DNA of 64,000 bases, from contig JAVDKK010000001.1 in the NCBI GenBank assembly GCA_030849945.1, positions 1,178,001-1,242,000 of the forward strand, read 5' to 3'. The translations under genes were made by a program, and so were the position numbers. How positions within the stretch are numbered: the stretch's first letter is position 1; each line of letters begins with the position of its first letter. The DNA comes from Schauerella fraxinea (lineage in GTDB: Bacteria > Pseudomonadota > Gammaproteobacteria > Burkholderiales > Burkholderiaceae_B). Shown in pieces: positions 7,764 to 19,448 of the stretch. Under the pieces are notes generated by a model. That model saw nothing but the letters and a program-made list of their open reading frames with translations, ran no database searches and was not told the origin of the DNA.

Positions 7764-7905
7764 AAATGGCCGGTGCAGCGTCGCTGACATTGCTCGGCCA
7801 CCCCCGCGAGCGAATGCGCCCGGCGACGTATCGCGTCATGTATTCTGCTGGACTGTCGGCGGCATGCCGGCATTCCCGTTTTGTTTTGTTCGAAGGACGA
7901 ACCGC

Positions 7906-8766
7906 ATGGATGCCCTCTATTGGCACGATGGTCAGTGGACCACCGAAAACCCGAAACTACTCGGCCCCGCCGACCACGCCTTTTGGATGGCCAGCATGGT
8001 GTTCGACGGCGCGCGCGCTTTTCGCGGCCTTACACCCGACCTCGATTTGCATTGTCAGCGCGTGATTCGCTCGGCCGAAAAGATGTTGATGAAGCCGCAG
8101 ATCACATGGGAGCGCGTGTATGCGTTGTGCATGGAAGCGGTGGCGCAATTTCCAGAAGGCAGCGAGCTTTATCTGAAGCCGATGTTCTATTGCGCCGACG
8201 GCTTTTTGCTGCCCGATGCCGATAAAACCCAATTCGTGCTGCACGTGTTCAAGGTACCGATGCCAGGCGAGCAAGGCTTCTCGGCGTGCATCTCCAGCTT
8301 CGCGCGGTCGTGGTCCAACATGGCGCCCACCGACGCCAAAGCATCGTGCTTGTATCCGAACGGCCAGCGCGCGATTCGCGAGGCGACGAGTAAAGGATTC
8401 GACAACGCCATCATGCTTGACGGTGACGGCAACGTGGCCGAGTTCGCGACGAGCAATCTGTGGATCGTCAAAGACGGCGTGGTGTCGACCCCCGTCGACA
8501 ACGGCACATTCTTGAACGGCATTACCCGCAAACGCGTGCTGGCGCTATTGCGTGAAGATGGCGTAACGGTAGAAGAGCGCACGATTACCCCGGCCGATAT
8601 CGACCAGGCCGACGAGGTGTTTTCTTCGGGCAACTACGGCAAGGTGGTGCACGTCAGCCGGGTTGAAGAACGCCATTTTAAATACGGGCCGATGGCGCGC
8701 CGGGCGCATCGTTTGTATATGGCGTATGCGGAAAGCGGTCGAGCGAAGGTCAACGTGGGCGCGTAA
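7906..8766 (+). CDS. ilvE: Class IV aminotransferase, branched-chain amino acid type
   Basis: A 286-residue PLP enzyme of fold type IV. The PLP lysine lies in PTDAKASCLYPNGQ, and the cofactor-phosphate motif NVAEFATSNLW corresponds to the E-x4-N signature of the family. The late GITRKRVLAL and ADEVFSSGN blocks match IlvE-like aminotransferases, which convert valine, leucine and isoleucine to their 2-oxoacids using 2-oxoglutarate. A role in D-amino acid or other substrates cannot be excluded, as class IV specificity is hard to read. Start ATG 7906 is preceded by GAAGGACGA. A strong terminator follows. Confidence 0.85.
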   Translation: MDALYWHDGQWTTENPKLLGPADHAFWMASMVFDGARAFRGLTPDLDLHCQRVIRSAEKMLMKPQITWERVYALCMEAVAQFPEGSELYLKPMFYCADGFLLPDADKTQFVLHVFKVPMPGEQGFSACISSFARSWSNMAPTDAKASCLYPNGQRAIREATSKGFDNAIMLDGDGNVAEFATSNLWIVKDGVVSTPVDNGTFLNGITRKRVLALLREDGVTVEERTITPADIDQADEVFSSGNYGKVVHVSRVEERHFKYGPMARRAHRLYMAYAESGRAKVNVGA

Positions 8767-8782
8767 ACGTTAGAAGCAAAGT

Positions 8783-8825
8783 GCCGAGTATGCAAAATCC
8801 ATTTCGCATACTCGGCCTTTTCATT
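8783..8825 (+). terminator. Rho-independent terminator after the class IV aminotransferase
   Basis: A perfect 11-bp stem GCCGAGTATGC / GCATACTCGGC with a 12-base loop is followed by CCTTTTCATTTT. It starts 17 bases after the gene's stop codon. Confidence 0.85.
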
Positions 8826-8940
8826 TTCAACGCGCCACAATACGATTGTTAAGAATGGGCGTGTTCGCGTTGGGCACGATAATCGCGCCCGGCAGGTGTC
8901 GCCGCATCTCGCGGCGCCCGACTCTTTTATCGAGATCAAT

Positions 8941-9330
8941 ATGAAAAAAGCGATATTGCTTCTGGCGGCAGGCACCTTGGCATTGAGCGCATTGGGTACG
9001 GCCCAGGCAGCGCAAGAATCGAAGGGCTGCGCGGCAAAGATTCAGAATATCAAAGCCGACTTGGAAAACGCCCGGGCCCACAAGAACCGCGCGCAGATCT
9101 CCGGTCTGGAAACGGCCTTGTCGCGCACTCAGGCCAATTGCACCGACGCGTCCCTGGCCAAGGACCGTGCCGACGATGTCGCCAAGGCGCAGGACAAGGT
9201 TAAAGAGCGCGAACAGGATTTGGCTGAAGCGCAAGCCAAGAACGACAAGAGCAAGATTCGCAAGGCGACATCCAAGCTCGATGACGCCAAGAAAGATCTC
9301 GCGCAGGCACAGGCCGAAATCGGCAAGTAA
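8941..9330 (+). CDS. DUF1090-family periplasmic protein (YqjC-like)
   Basis: A 129-residue protein with a clear Sec signal peptide (MKKAILLLAAG to AQA, about residues 1-22). The rest is highly charged and helical: a paired-cysteine segment (GCAAKIQNI, then ANCTD) followed by a long Lys/Glu/Asp/Ala coiled coil. This is the DUF1090 pattern seen in YqjC; the molecular function is not known. The ATG at 8941 is chosen because it places the signal peptide at the very N-terminus. Confidence 0.85.
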   Translation: MKKAILLLAAGTLALSALGTAQAAQESKGCAAKIQNIKADLENARAHKNRAQISGLETALSRTQANCTDASLAKDRADDVAKAQDKVKEREQDLAEAQAKNDKSKIRKATSKLDDAKKDLAQAQAEIGK

Positions 9331-9377
9331 GTCGCGGGCGCAACACTGCGCCACGAGCATTGGCGACCCGCTTTGAT

Positions 9378-11432
9378 CTACCCGCGTGCGGTGTCGGAAA
9401 CGCCTGCCACGCGAGCGGTCGCTTGCTCCTCTTGCGGCATGAAGCGTGTTGTGCCGCTGCCACGTGCGTCATGTTGCATCACGTCGCGGGGGCGTCCCTG
9501 GGCATCCAGCAGCACTTGCCCGATGCCAGAGCCGTTCCATAACCGCTCGCCGGCGTGGCGGCGGTCGGGCAACCGGTTGCGAACCTCAAGATGCCGGCGT
9601 TTGGTGAGCCAGTTCAGGGGCGAGTGCCGCGCGTAGAGCCAGCGGTTGGCGCGGTCGAGCCAGTTCAACAACTGCGGTGGAAATTCGTTCTTGATGCCGC
9701 TGCTGGTGATTTGCCACACGTCGGGACCCCGATCGCGATGACGGATCCGGATGTCGTACATGAACGAGTAATGCACGTCGCCCGACAGCACCACGTAGTT
9801 GCCCGGCGTGCGCGAATGACGAAAGATATTCATCATCACGTTGGCCGCGCCGCGATGCGCCATCCAGTTTTCGGCGTCCACCATCAACGACTGCCCAGCC
9901 CAGGTAAAAACGCGCTGCACGGTTTCGATGAGCTTCACGCCAAACATCGGCGCAGCTGACACGATCACAGCGGACGGCTCGTCAAGCAAGGCTTGCTGCA
10001 GTTCGCAGAGCGACTCCCAGTCCATCAGCCCCGAGGGCTCGCTGGGGAGACGGGTGCTGCGCCAGCGTTGCGTTCGGGTGTCCAGCACGATCACCTTGGG
10101 TTGCGTGGGCAGCACGTACCCCCACTTCGAAAACGACAGCAGATCGCCGATGAGGGCATCCTGATGCGCGCCGTTCATTCGGTTTGCAGCGTCGATGTCG
10201 GCGGTGAGTGCGCGGGCTTTGGCGCGCAAACCCAAAAAGGCGTCGGCATTGTTGCCCCAGCCCTGGCAGAGCGCATAGGCCAGCAGGGCATTGCCGACGA
10301 TGCGGCGCGAGAAGGGATGGCCGTAGGCTTCCTCCTCCCAGCGAGCCGACAGGTTCCAATCGTCGGTAACATCATGGTCATCGAAGATCATCAGCGTGGG
10401 CAGATGTGCCATCGCGCGCGCCGCCTGCGGCAAGGTTGCACGAAACCCCGCCAGATCCCGCGCTTCCTTGCGATAGAGGTCGCGGTGCTCGTCGCCGATT
10501 GCCGGCATCGGCACCTCGCCGATCAGCGCCCAGGGCACAGGCGACCAGACAAGCAAGTACATCGCGATCACTTCAGCCAGCGTGACCAAGTGATTATGTG
10601 CGCTCGATGTGGTGAAGATGGGCTTTTTCACGCCGCCGAAGAAACGCTCACGCAGGGCTTCGTTGGCGCGAAATGCCGGTAATAGCGACTCGCGCCGATA
10701 GTAGGTCGCGGGATGGGCGTAGAGCTCGGTGCTGTCGGTGACGGTCGCACCTTCGAGGGTTTCGCCATACAACTCGAGCCGTGCGATCAAGGCATGGACG
10801 GCGGCCAGCATCGGGCCGGCCACATCGTCGGCGTAGACCTGGTCGCCGCACAACATCAGCAGCGAGGGCCGGCTTGTCGGCTGGCCGATGCTCGCCTGCA
10901 CCAGCGCGTCGGCGCGTGCCATGCCGTCATGCGCGCAATGATGTGGCTTGCGGCAGGAGCCAAACAGAATGTTGTCTGCCCGGGCCCGCAGCACGAAGGT
11001 GGGGCAGGAGGCGGATCCCTGGAGCAGATGGGGCGCCCAGTCTGCAATCCCTGTGGTCGCTGCGCCAGGGCCAAGTGCGATGGCGGCCGCCGCATCTACT
11101 CCAGCCTGTGCATCGACTGCCGGCTCGTCTAGACGCAGGTCGTAGTCGATCTCGGTATCGACCGGCAACGGCACATCCAACGTGACGTCAATGAAGTGCA
11201 GAAATGCATGGGTGCCGACGGGCAACACCCGCAGATGGCGTGCATCCAATGCAATGGTCTGCGACTGGCGGCCTGCAGCATCGTTGTGACCCAACTGCAG
11301 GGTCAGGGAGAGTGGGCGGCTGCCCACCAGCCACAACAACAGGCGGCCGGGTTCCAACCGCCGCAGCAGCGGGCCGGCAAGGACGGGAGGCAGATCGGCG
11401 GGAGATCCAGCGGGGGTGGGACGCGATGACAT
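9378..11432 (-). CDS. PhoD-like metallophosphatase
   Basis: A 684-residue protein of the calcineurin-like PhoD superfamily. Metal-ligand motifs occur in the expected order: FGSCRKP, then MLCGDQVYADD, then IFDDHDVTDDW, then VVLSGDVHYSF. An N-terminal region of about 150 residues probably forms a beta-sandwich. There is no signal peptide or twin-arginine motif at the chosen start, so unlike secreted PhoD alkaline phosphatases it may act in the cytosol. Its substrate is a phosphomono- or diester, not further defined. It is transcribed divergently from the penicillin-acylase-family gene. Confidence 0.85.
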   Translation of the reverse strand: MSSRPTPAGSPADLPPVLAGPLLRRLEPGRLLLWLVGSRPLSLTLQLGHNDAAGRQSQTIALDARHLRVLPVGTHAFLHFIDVTLDVPLPVDTEIDYDLRLDEPAVDAQAGVDAAAAIALGPGAATTGIADWAPHLLQGSASCPTFVLRARADNILFGSCRKPHHCAHDGMARADALVQASIGQPTSRPSLLMLCGDQVYADDVAGPMLAAVHALIARLELYGETLEGATVTDSTELYAHPATYYRRESLLPAFRANEALRERFFGGVKKPIFTTSSAHNHLVTLAEVIAMYLLVWSPVPWALIGEVPMPAIGDEHRDLYRKEARDLAGFRATLPQAARAMAHLPTLMIFDDHDVTDDWNLSARWEEEAYGHPFSRRIVGNALLAYALCQGWGNNADAFLGLRAKARALTADIDAANRMNGAHQDALIGDLLSFSKWGYVLPTQPKVIVLDTRTQRWRSTRLPSEPSGLMDWESLCELQQALLDEPSAVIVSAAPMFGVKLIETVQRVFTWAGQSLMVDAENWMAHRGAANVMMNIFRHSRTPGNYVVLSGDVHYSFMYDIRIRHRDRGPDVWQITSSGIKNEFPPQLLNWLDRANRWLYARHSPLNWLTKRRHLEVRNRLPDRRHAGERLWNGSGIGQVLLDAQGRPRDVMQHDARGSGTTRFMPQEEQATARVAGVSDTARG

Positions 11433-11739
11433 GGACAGAAGCGTAGCAAAAACGGTTCCGTCAAATGAGGAGCATCATTTATGACATGTCATATTGAAAG
11501 CATTGGCAGAAGCTCGAGTTTGAAGATGATTTCGCAAAACCCGACGATTCTGTTATTTCGTGACCGATATCGACAAAATGCGCCAACATACCCATTTTCC
11601 AACGTTGTAACCCGTTGATTTATCGCATTAACGTTGTTGCTTCTTCACAATTGCACAGGTGACTCGCATATTGCCGTTCTCGTTACAGCGCGTCCATACT
11701 CCTTCCAGAAAATTAAAACGGCAGGTAGAGGAGAGGACG
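11433..11739. other. AT-rich divergent promoter region with a 14-bp palindrome
   Basis: This 307-base spacer separates divergent genes and is visibly richer in A and T than its neighbours. It holds the perfect palindrome TATGACATGTCATA at 11480-11493 but no credible gene. It should contain the promoters for the phosphatase (minus) and the acylase-family lipoprotein (plus). Confidence 0.5.
11480..11493. promoter_or_regulatory. 14-bp perfect palindrome, candidate operator
   Basis: TATGACATGTCATA is fully self-complementary. It lies 47 bases upstream of the phosphatase start (minus strand) and about 250 bases upstream of the acylase-family gene, a plausible place for a dimeric regulator. No regulator gene is adjacent. 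Confidence 0.35.
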
Positions 11740-14223
<2,484 letters not shown>

Positions 14224-14283
14224 GCGGATTTTTCGTGAGTGAAAGGCGCGGACCAAACGTCCGCGATCGATGATCGAAGGACG

Positions 14284-14319
14284 AAGCACTGGGGCGCCGA
14301 TCGGCGCCCCAGTGCTTTT
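14284..14319. terminator. Strong bidirectional terminator
   Basis: A stem of about 14 bp, AGCACTGGGGCGCC / GGCGCCCCAGTGCT, has a four-base GATC loop. It is flanked by A-rich sequence on the left and TTTTG on the right. It lies after the acylase-family gene and serves the convergent arrangement with the operon ending at 14478. Confidence 0.85.
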
Positions 14320-14477
14320 GCGTCCGACCCCATCACGCAAGCGTTGACGTTGAAGACGTGCGGCTCAATGCCTCATGGCGACACGACCTCCAACGCGACG
14401 ATCCAACGATTCTCCCTCCAAGTCTCGATGCCTGGGAGGGAGAATCGCGTCGCTCAGCGTCGATCCATTTTCTGGTG

Positions 14478-15500
14478 TCAGCTCCCCGATTCGGCATAGG
14501 CGGCATCGAAGAAGTAATCCTTCCACGAGCCGGCCTTGTTGGTCAGCACCCCAAGCTCTTGCAGCTTGGTGGCGTAGACGTACGTTTGCTGCGGCGTGAT
14601 GGTGAAGTGGTTTTCCGGATCGTTGATGATGGCGCGCACAAACTCGACCGGCAGTTTCGATTGCTGCTGGCGGATGAAGACGTCAGCCGCGGCATCCTTG
14701 TTGGCGCGGATCCAGGTGGCCGCTTCGCTGAGCGCCGCGTAAAACGCCTTGTAGGTTTTGGGATTGGCGTCGTGAAATTTCTGCGTGCTGTAGAGCACAT
14801 TGAACGTGGCCGGCCCGCCGAGAATGTCGTACGAGCTGATGATCTTGTGGACGTTCTTGTTGCGCTCCAACGCCTGGTAGTAAAACGGCGCGCTGGAGAA
14901 GTGCGTGTTGATTTCCAGGCCGCCGGAGATGATGGCAGCGGTGGCATCGGGGTGCGAGAGACTGATGGAGATATCGTCGAATTTCTTGGCTTGATCGCGG
15001 CCATAGCGTTTGGCGCTTTCGATCTGCAACGTGCGCGATTGAAAGCCCACGCCGGCGGCGGGCACGGCGATGCGATCCTTGGCACTGAGATCGTCCAGCG
15101 TTTTTACGGCGGGATTGTTGGTGATCAGGTAGTTCGGCAGCGATCCCAGTGCTGCCACGAGCTTCACGTTCTGGCGATTCAGCGTGCGGTCCCACAGTAC
15201 CAACGCGGGCGGCACGCCCGCCGATACCACGTCGAGATTGCCCGTGAGCAAAGCATCGTTCATGGCCGTGGCGCCTGAAATCTGCGTCCATTCCACCGCG
15301 ATATCCAGCCCGGCTTGCTTGCCGTGCTTTTCGATCAGGTTTTGATCGCGCACCACATCGAGAATGAGATAGGCGATTCCGAATTGCTGTGCGAGGCGAA
15401 TCTTGCCTTCAGCGCTGGCGGTGCCTGTGACGCCGAGCAAACCGAGTAGCGCTGCGCTCAGCGCGAGAGCGCGCTTGGGGTTGAACCTGAATATCGCCAT
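14478..15500 (-). CDS. ABC transporter substrate-binding protein, NMT1/SsuA-like
   Basis: A 340-residue periplasmic binding protein. The signal peptide runs from MAIFRFNPKRALALS to TASA, followed by KIRLAQQFGIAYL, and the NMT1/THI5-like fold of nitrate, sulfonate, taurine and pyrimidine-precursor receptors. No ATPase or permease gene is adjacent. It is the last gene of a minus-strand group with the TSUP exporter and the thiamine-diphosphate enzyme. That grouping hints at an organosulfur or organic-anion substrate, but this is inference. The start at 15500 puts the signal sequence at the N-terminus. Confidence 0.85.
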   Translation of the reverse strand: MAIFRFNPKRALALSAALLGLLGVTGTASAEGKIRLAQQFGIAYLILDVVRDQNLIEKHGKQAGLDIAVEWTQISGATAMNDALLTGNLDVVSAGVPPALVLWDRTLNRQNVKLVAALGSLPNYLITNNPAVKTLDDLSAKDRIAVPAAGVGFQSRTLQIESAKRYGRDQAKKFDDISISLSHPDATAAIISGGLEINTHFSSAPFYYQALERNKNVHKIISSYDILGGPATFNVLYSTQKFHDANPKTYKAFYAALSEAATWIRANKDAAADVFIRQQQSKLPVEFVRAIINDPENHFTITPQQTYVYATKLQELGVLTNKAGSWKDYFFDAAYAESGS

Positions 15501-15597
15501 GATGCCGCGCTCCGTTGTGATGGTAGGTAGAGCGGGCGAGGTTAGCGAGGGTGGTCGGCCTCGCAAAAGACCGATTCGTCAGATGCTTATAACCGGC

Positions 15598-16350
15598 TCA
15601 TCCCTGCAGTCTTGTCCAGAGTGACGGTGCGGTCGAGAGCAGCATGACAAGGCCGCTTGCAGTCAGCAGACCCAGCACGATGCGTTTGAACTGCTGATCC
15701 GAGATGCCGGCATATACGCGAGCGCCGATCAGGACCGGCACCAATACCGCGATGGCGACGACGGCCAATTGCGGCACCATCCCGAAGGTGATGTGTCCGG
15801 TGGCGAGATACGCGATGAACGTAAAGGCGAGGATCGACAGGTTGAACGTTTGAATCACGTGACGCTGCGTGACTTTGTCGAAACCGCGTAGCGTCGACCA
15901 GAGCGAGGGCACGACGCCCGAGAGACCACCGAGCGCGCTCATCGCCCCGCCCACGGCGCCTGCGATCGCGTCGCTCGATCGGCCGCCGACAGTGATGGCG
16001 GGCAATCGGCCCGACATCAACAGCAGCGGACACACCACGAGCAGCACGGTGCCCAGCGCAGCCTTGAAGATCGTGACATCCAAGTGCGGCAGGAGGATAA
16101 GCCCCAGGGGCACCCCCAGCACGCCGCCCGCTAAAAACGGTGCAACCACCGCCCAAGGCACCGTACGCTTGACTGTGATGGCGGCCACAATCTGGCCCGT
16201 GAGCGAACCGAATACCGATAGCGCTGCCGCGAGAGGCGGCGGCAGAAACCAGATCCATATCGATAGCGCGACCAAGCCGAAGCCAAAACCGGACAAGCCC
16301 TGCACGAACCCCGCAACCACGGCGCCCGCGGCAATAATGAAAATCTCCAC
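15598..16350 (-). CDS. TSUP (TauE/SafE) family sulfite/anion exporter
   Basis: A 250-residue integral membrane protein with about eight hydrophobic segments. The two TSUP half-repeats each contain the glycine-rich signature, GFVQGLSGFGFGLVALS near the N-terminus and GAMSALGGLSGVVPSLW in the middle. TauE/SafE proteins export sulfite, sulfoacetate or other organosulfur or carboxylate anions. It starts 12 bases after the thiamine-diphosphate enzyme gene, so the two form one operon. Confidence 0.9.
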   Translation of the reverse strand: MEIFIIAAGAVVAGFVQGLSGFGFGLVALSIWIWFLPPPLAAALSVFGSLTGQIVAAITVKRTVPWAVVAPFLAGGVLGVPLGLILLPHLDVTIFKAALGTVLLVVCPLLLMSGRLPAITVGGRSSDAIAGAVGGAMSALGGLSGVVPSLWSTLRGFDKVTQRHVIQTFNLSILAFTFIAYLATGHITFGMVPQLAVVAIAVLVPVLIGARVYAGISDQQFKRIVLGLLTASGLVMLLSTAPSLWTRLQG

Positions 16351-16362
16351 AGCGGTCAGCCT

Positions 16363-18060
16363 TTACGCGCGCTTGATGTTGGGGGCGGCGAGGCCTTCGA
16401 TCATCACGTTGATGCATGCGGGTTTGCCGCTGGCTTGAGCGTCGAGTACCGCCTGAGTCATGTTGTGTGGCGCCTCCACGAATACGCCGAAGCCACCGAA
16501 TGCCGCGGCGACCTGGTCGTAGCGGGTGGGCAGCAGTTCGCAGCCGATGGTGCGATCTTGGCCGTAGTCGCGCACCTGGATTTGGTACTCGGCGTTCCAG
16601 CGCGCATCGTTGCCCACCACCGCCACGAAAGGCAAGTCGTAGCGCACAGCGGTATCGAATTCGGCGGAATGAAAGCCGAACGTGCCATCGCCCAGCACCG
16701 CCACCACCGGGGCATCCGGAACGGCCACGCGTGCGGCCGCCGCGAATGGCAGCGCCGCGCCGATCGAACCCGCAATACCGTTGATGACGCGATGCGGCGC
16801 AGACAAACATGCTTGCGCCCATTGGCCGATCTCGCCGCCATCGACGACCAGCACGCTATCGGGATGACTATCGAGCAAGGCTTGCAGCGGACGGCACGCC
16901 GCGACGGGATGCAGTCGCCCTGCTTGGGACGACGTCGCGTTATCCCACGCTGCAGGGCGAAACGCGATGGCGGCACGTACGTCGTGGCGCCAGGAAGGCG
17001 ACGTTGCGGCGGGGGCATGGCTCACCGGGTTCAATGATGGCGTGGAAGACGGCGTGGCCTGGGGCGTGCGATCCTCAGCGGCTGCCAGCAACGCCGCGAT
17101 TGCCAACGCGGCGTCGGCTGAGGCCGCGTGCGTCAGGCGATCGCCGAACGCCGTTTGCGTGCGCTCGAGCTCGTGGCGATCGGCATCGATCTGCATCATG
17201 ATGGCATCGCGATGAAAGGCGGGCGTTTGACCGAACTTGAGGGTGAAGTCCAGGCGCTTTCCGAGCAGCAACACGCAATCGCTTTGGGCCAGCATGTCGC
17301 CGAAGGCGCCCAGGCTGGGATCGCCAATGCCGCGCGGACTTTCCATGCCGACCACCGGCACGCCGAGCGCGTGCTCAAGCGCTGCCGCATGGCCACGAGC
17401 CGTGCGCGTCATCGAGGCCGGGCCCGTCAAGATCAAAGGCCGGGAGGCTGCGCGCAGGCGCGTGACGACGGCCTGCGCGGCGGCGGGATCGAGCGGCAGC
17501 GGATGCGGGGCGAAAGCGGCGGCTGCATGCGGCGTGAGGGCCGACACGTGCGCCTCCAGCACGTCAGTAGGCAAGCTCACATGTACCGGTCCAGGTCGCC
17601 CGGATCGCGCCACGACGATGGCGCGTGCGATGTCTTGCGACAGTGTCTCGGCTGACTGCGCGGTCCATGAGGCTTTGGTGAGCGGGGCGGCGAGATCGGC
17701 TTGGCGCATTTCCTGAAAGGCGCCCATGCCCAGTTGCGTGAGCGGCGCGTGGCCGGACAGCAGCACCAGGGGGGACTCCGCTTGGGATGCGGTGTAAAGC
17801 GCGGCGATGGCGTTGGCATGGCCCGGGCCGCCCGTGACCAGCGCGATGCCGATCTTGCCGGTGATGCGCGCATAGGCGTCGGCCATGTGCACGGTGGCGG
17901 CTTCATGCCGGGTGTGGATCAGGCGGATGCCGGATTGCACGCACGCATCGAAGATCGGCATGATGTGGTTGCCGGACAGCGTGAAAATGGTGTCCACGCC
18001 GGCATCGGCCAACGTGCGGATCAGGGCATCGGAACCGCGATGGGGAACTGCAGCTTGCAT
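16363..18060 (-). CDS. Thiamine-diphosphate-dependent enzyme (acetolactate synthase superfamily)
   Basis: A 565-residue enzyme with the three-domain layout of the pyruvate oxidase/acetolactate synthase superfamily. The catalytic Glu53 lies in RHEAATVHMADAYAR, the middle domain is FAD/nucleotide-binding-like, and the C-terminal ThDP motif begins GDGTFGFHSAEFD and ends near VGNDARWN. The specific reaction is not evident: candidates include 2-oxoacid decarboxylation, acetolactate formation or sulfoacetaldehyde/sulfopyruvate chemistry. The co-transcribed TSUP exporter favours one that releases an anion such as sulfite. ATG 18060 is preceded by GAGGAG; upstream ATGs have weaker sites. Confidence 0.85.
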   Translation of the reverse strand: MQAAVPHRGSDALIRTLADAGVDTIFTLSGNHIMPIFDACVQSGIRLIHTRHEAATVHMADAYARITGKIGIALVTGGPGHANAIAALYTASQAESPLVLLSGHAPLTQLGMGAFQEMRQADLAAPLTKASWTAQSAETLSQDIARAIVVARSGRPGPVHVSLPTDVLEAHVSALTPHAAAAFAPHPLPLDPAAAQAVVTRLRAASRPLILTGPASMTRTARGHAAALEHALGVPVVGMESPRGIGDPSLGAFGDMLAQSDCVLLLGKRLDFTLKFGQTPAFHRDAIMMQIDADRHELERTQTAFGDRLTHAASADAALAIAALLAAAEDRTPQATPSSTPSLNPVSHAPAATSPSWRHDVRAAIAFRPAAWDNATSSQAGRLHPVAACRPLQALLDSHPDSVLVVDGGEIGQWAQACLSAPHRVINGIAGSIGAALPFAAAARVAVPDAPVVAVLGDGTFGFHSAEFDTAVRYDLPFVAVVGNDARWNAEYQIQVRDYGQDRTIGCELLPTRYDQVAAAFGGFGVFVEAPHNMTQAVLDAQASGKPACINVMIEGLAAPNIKRA

Positions 18061-18286
18061 GTCGGTCTCCTCGTTCTCTTTCTTATGGTCGTGACCTGCC
18101 ATCATCGCCGAGTCCACGTCCACTGCCAAGGCGGTAAAACGCGCGCGGAGGCAAAATGAAACTTGAGGTCGCGGGCGCGTCCTGCGGCGCGCCAGCCAGG
18201 ATGGGGCTTCTCGCGGTCGGCCACGAGCAGGTACCTGGGCGATGCGCCGGTCAGGGCCGGGCTGTCGCGGAGAAAGCTGCCGTCCC

Positions 18287-18886
18287 CTAGACAGCCGTGC
18301 GCGCGGCAGTCAGGTCGTCGGGCGTGTTGATGTTGGCGAATGCCTTGGCCGCTTCCGGTTCATCAAACGGCACGGCAATCATGCCGATGGCGTTTTGCCA
18401 GATGCCGACCTTGCGGTCGCCGGCATCGAGAAAGGCGACGAGGGCGGCAAGCAGGTCGCGTCGAACAACCATGCATGCGGCCTGGCGGCGTCCGTCGGCC
18501 ACGGCGAAGGCGCCAGGCCGGTCGGTGGCAACCGCCGCGGCGAGCAGGCGATCGACCATATCCTGCGGGATATACGGCGCGTCGCAGGGCGTCGCCGCAA
18601 GCCATGGCGTGGCACAGGCGGTCAGGCCTGCAGCCAGTCCCGCCAAAGGGCCAGCGTAGGTTCCCCAACGCGCATCGTCCGCGTACACCGGCCCGAAAGC
18701 GCGGTAGGCATCCTGATGGCGGTTGGCGCTGACGATCATCGTGTCGACCTGGCTTCGCAAACGCGCTGCAACGTGATCGGCGATCGTGCGATCGCCCAGC
18801 ATCAGCAGGCCCTTATCCGCGCTGTCCATCCGTGCGCCTTGCCCGCCTGCGAGCAGCAGGCCGGTGACCGGCGGACGGGAAATCAT
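18287..18886 (-). CDS. mobA: Molybdenum cofactor guanylyltransferase
   Basis: A 199-residue cytosolic enzyme that transfers GMP from GTP to molybdopterin-Mo to make the guanine dinucleotide cofactor. The nucleotide-binding start LLLAGGQGARMDSADKGL is typical, with Lys25 of DKG contacting the nucleotide. YAGPLAGLAAGL and LAATPCDAPYIP follow as in MobA. Its start codon overlaps the stop of the preceding FxLYD gene by four bases (ATGA). No molybdoenzyme is encoded nearby. Confidence 0.92.
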   Translation of the reverse strand: MISRPPVTGLLLAGGQGARMDSADKGLLMLGDRTIADHVAARLRSQVDTMIVSANRHQDAYRAFGPVYADDARWGTYAGPLAGLAAGLTACATPWLAATPCDAPYIPQDMVDRLLAAAVATDRPGAFAVADGRRQAACMVVRRDLLAALVAFLDAGDRKVGIWQNAIGMIAVPFDEPEAAKAFANINTPDDLTAARTAV

Positions 18887-19215
18887 TTGGCGACCACGTC
18901 CATGGCCGAGAAACGGGTGAAGGGCGTGGACGTTTCAGCTTGCACGTTCCACACCGCGCCGGGGGCCAGTTGCGACGTGCTGTCCGTGGTGCTGCCCACT
19001 TCCTTGTTCTGCTCGTCGTAGAGCTTGAAGGTGACGGAGAGCGCATCGATCAGACGATCCGATACGTTCGTGACGGTGCCGGTAATGGTGGTGACGCCCG
19101 AGGTCGTGTCGCGATTGGCGGCGAGTCCGGATACGTTCACGCCGCGCGCAAGCGTTTGCGCCAACGAGATCTGGCAGGCGAGGGCAACGACGGCAAAGGC
19201 CAGCAGTTTTTTCAT
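18883..19215 (-). CDS. Exported FxLYD-domain protein
   Basis: A 110-residue secreted protein. It has a signal peptide MKKLLAFAVVALACQISLAQ, then a single immunoglobulin-like beta domain with ITGTVTNVSDRLIDALSV and FKLYDEQNKEVGS, the FxLYD pattern. Such domains stabilise extracytoplasmic proteins; the specific role is unknown. It is translationally coupled to mobA by an ATGA overlap, an unexpected pairing. ATG 19215 has GGAG upstream. Confidence 0.85.
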   Translation of the reverse strand: MKKLLAFAVVALACQISLAQTLARGVNVSGLAANRDTTSGVTTITGTVTNVSDRLIDALSVTFKLYDEQNKEVGSTTDSTSQLAPGAVWNVQAETSTPFTRFSAMDVVAK

Positions 19216-19448
19216 GACGAAGTCTCCAACGTGCCGAGGCGCCCAAGAGGCAGGGCGGTGGCGTCAGGCAGCACGATAGTGGGGTCGGCTAAAGACTGCA
19301 ATGTCTGCGCCAAGTCACGTTGTATCCAGCTGTCACGTTTTTGTCTCGATTCGGCTTTGAGCAGGGTGACGCGGATGAGAATGTGCGGTCGACGACGACT
19401 GGTGATGCCGACGTCGTTGCGCAATCGTCGCTTATGAGAGACACTTGG

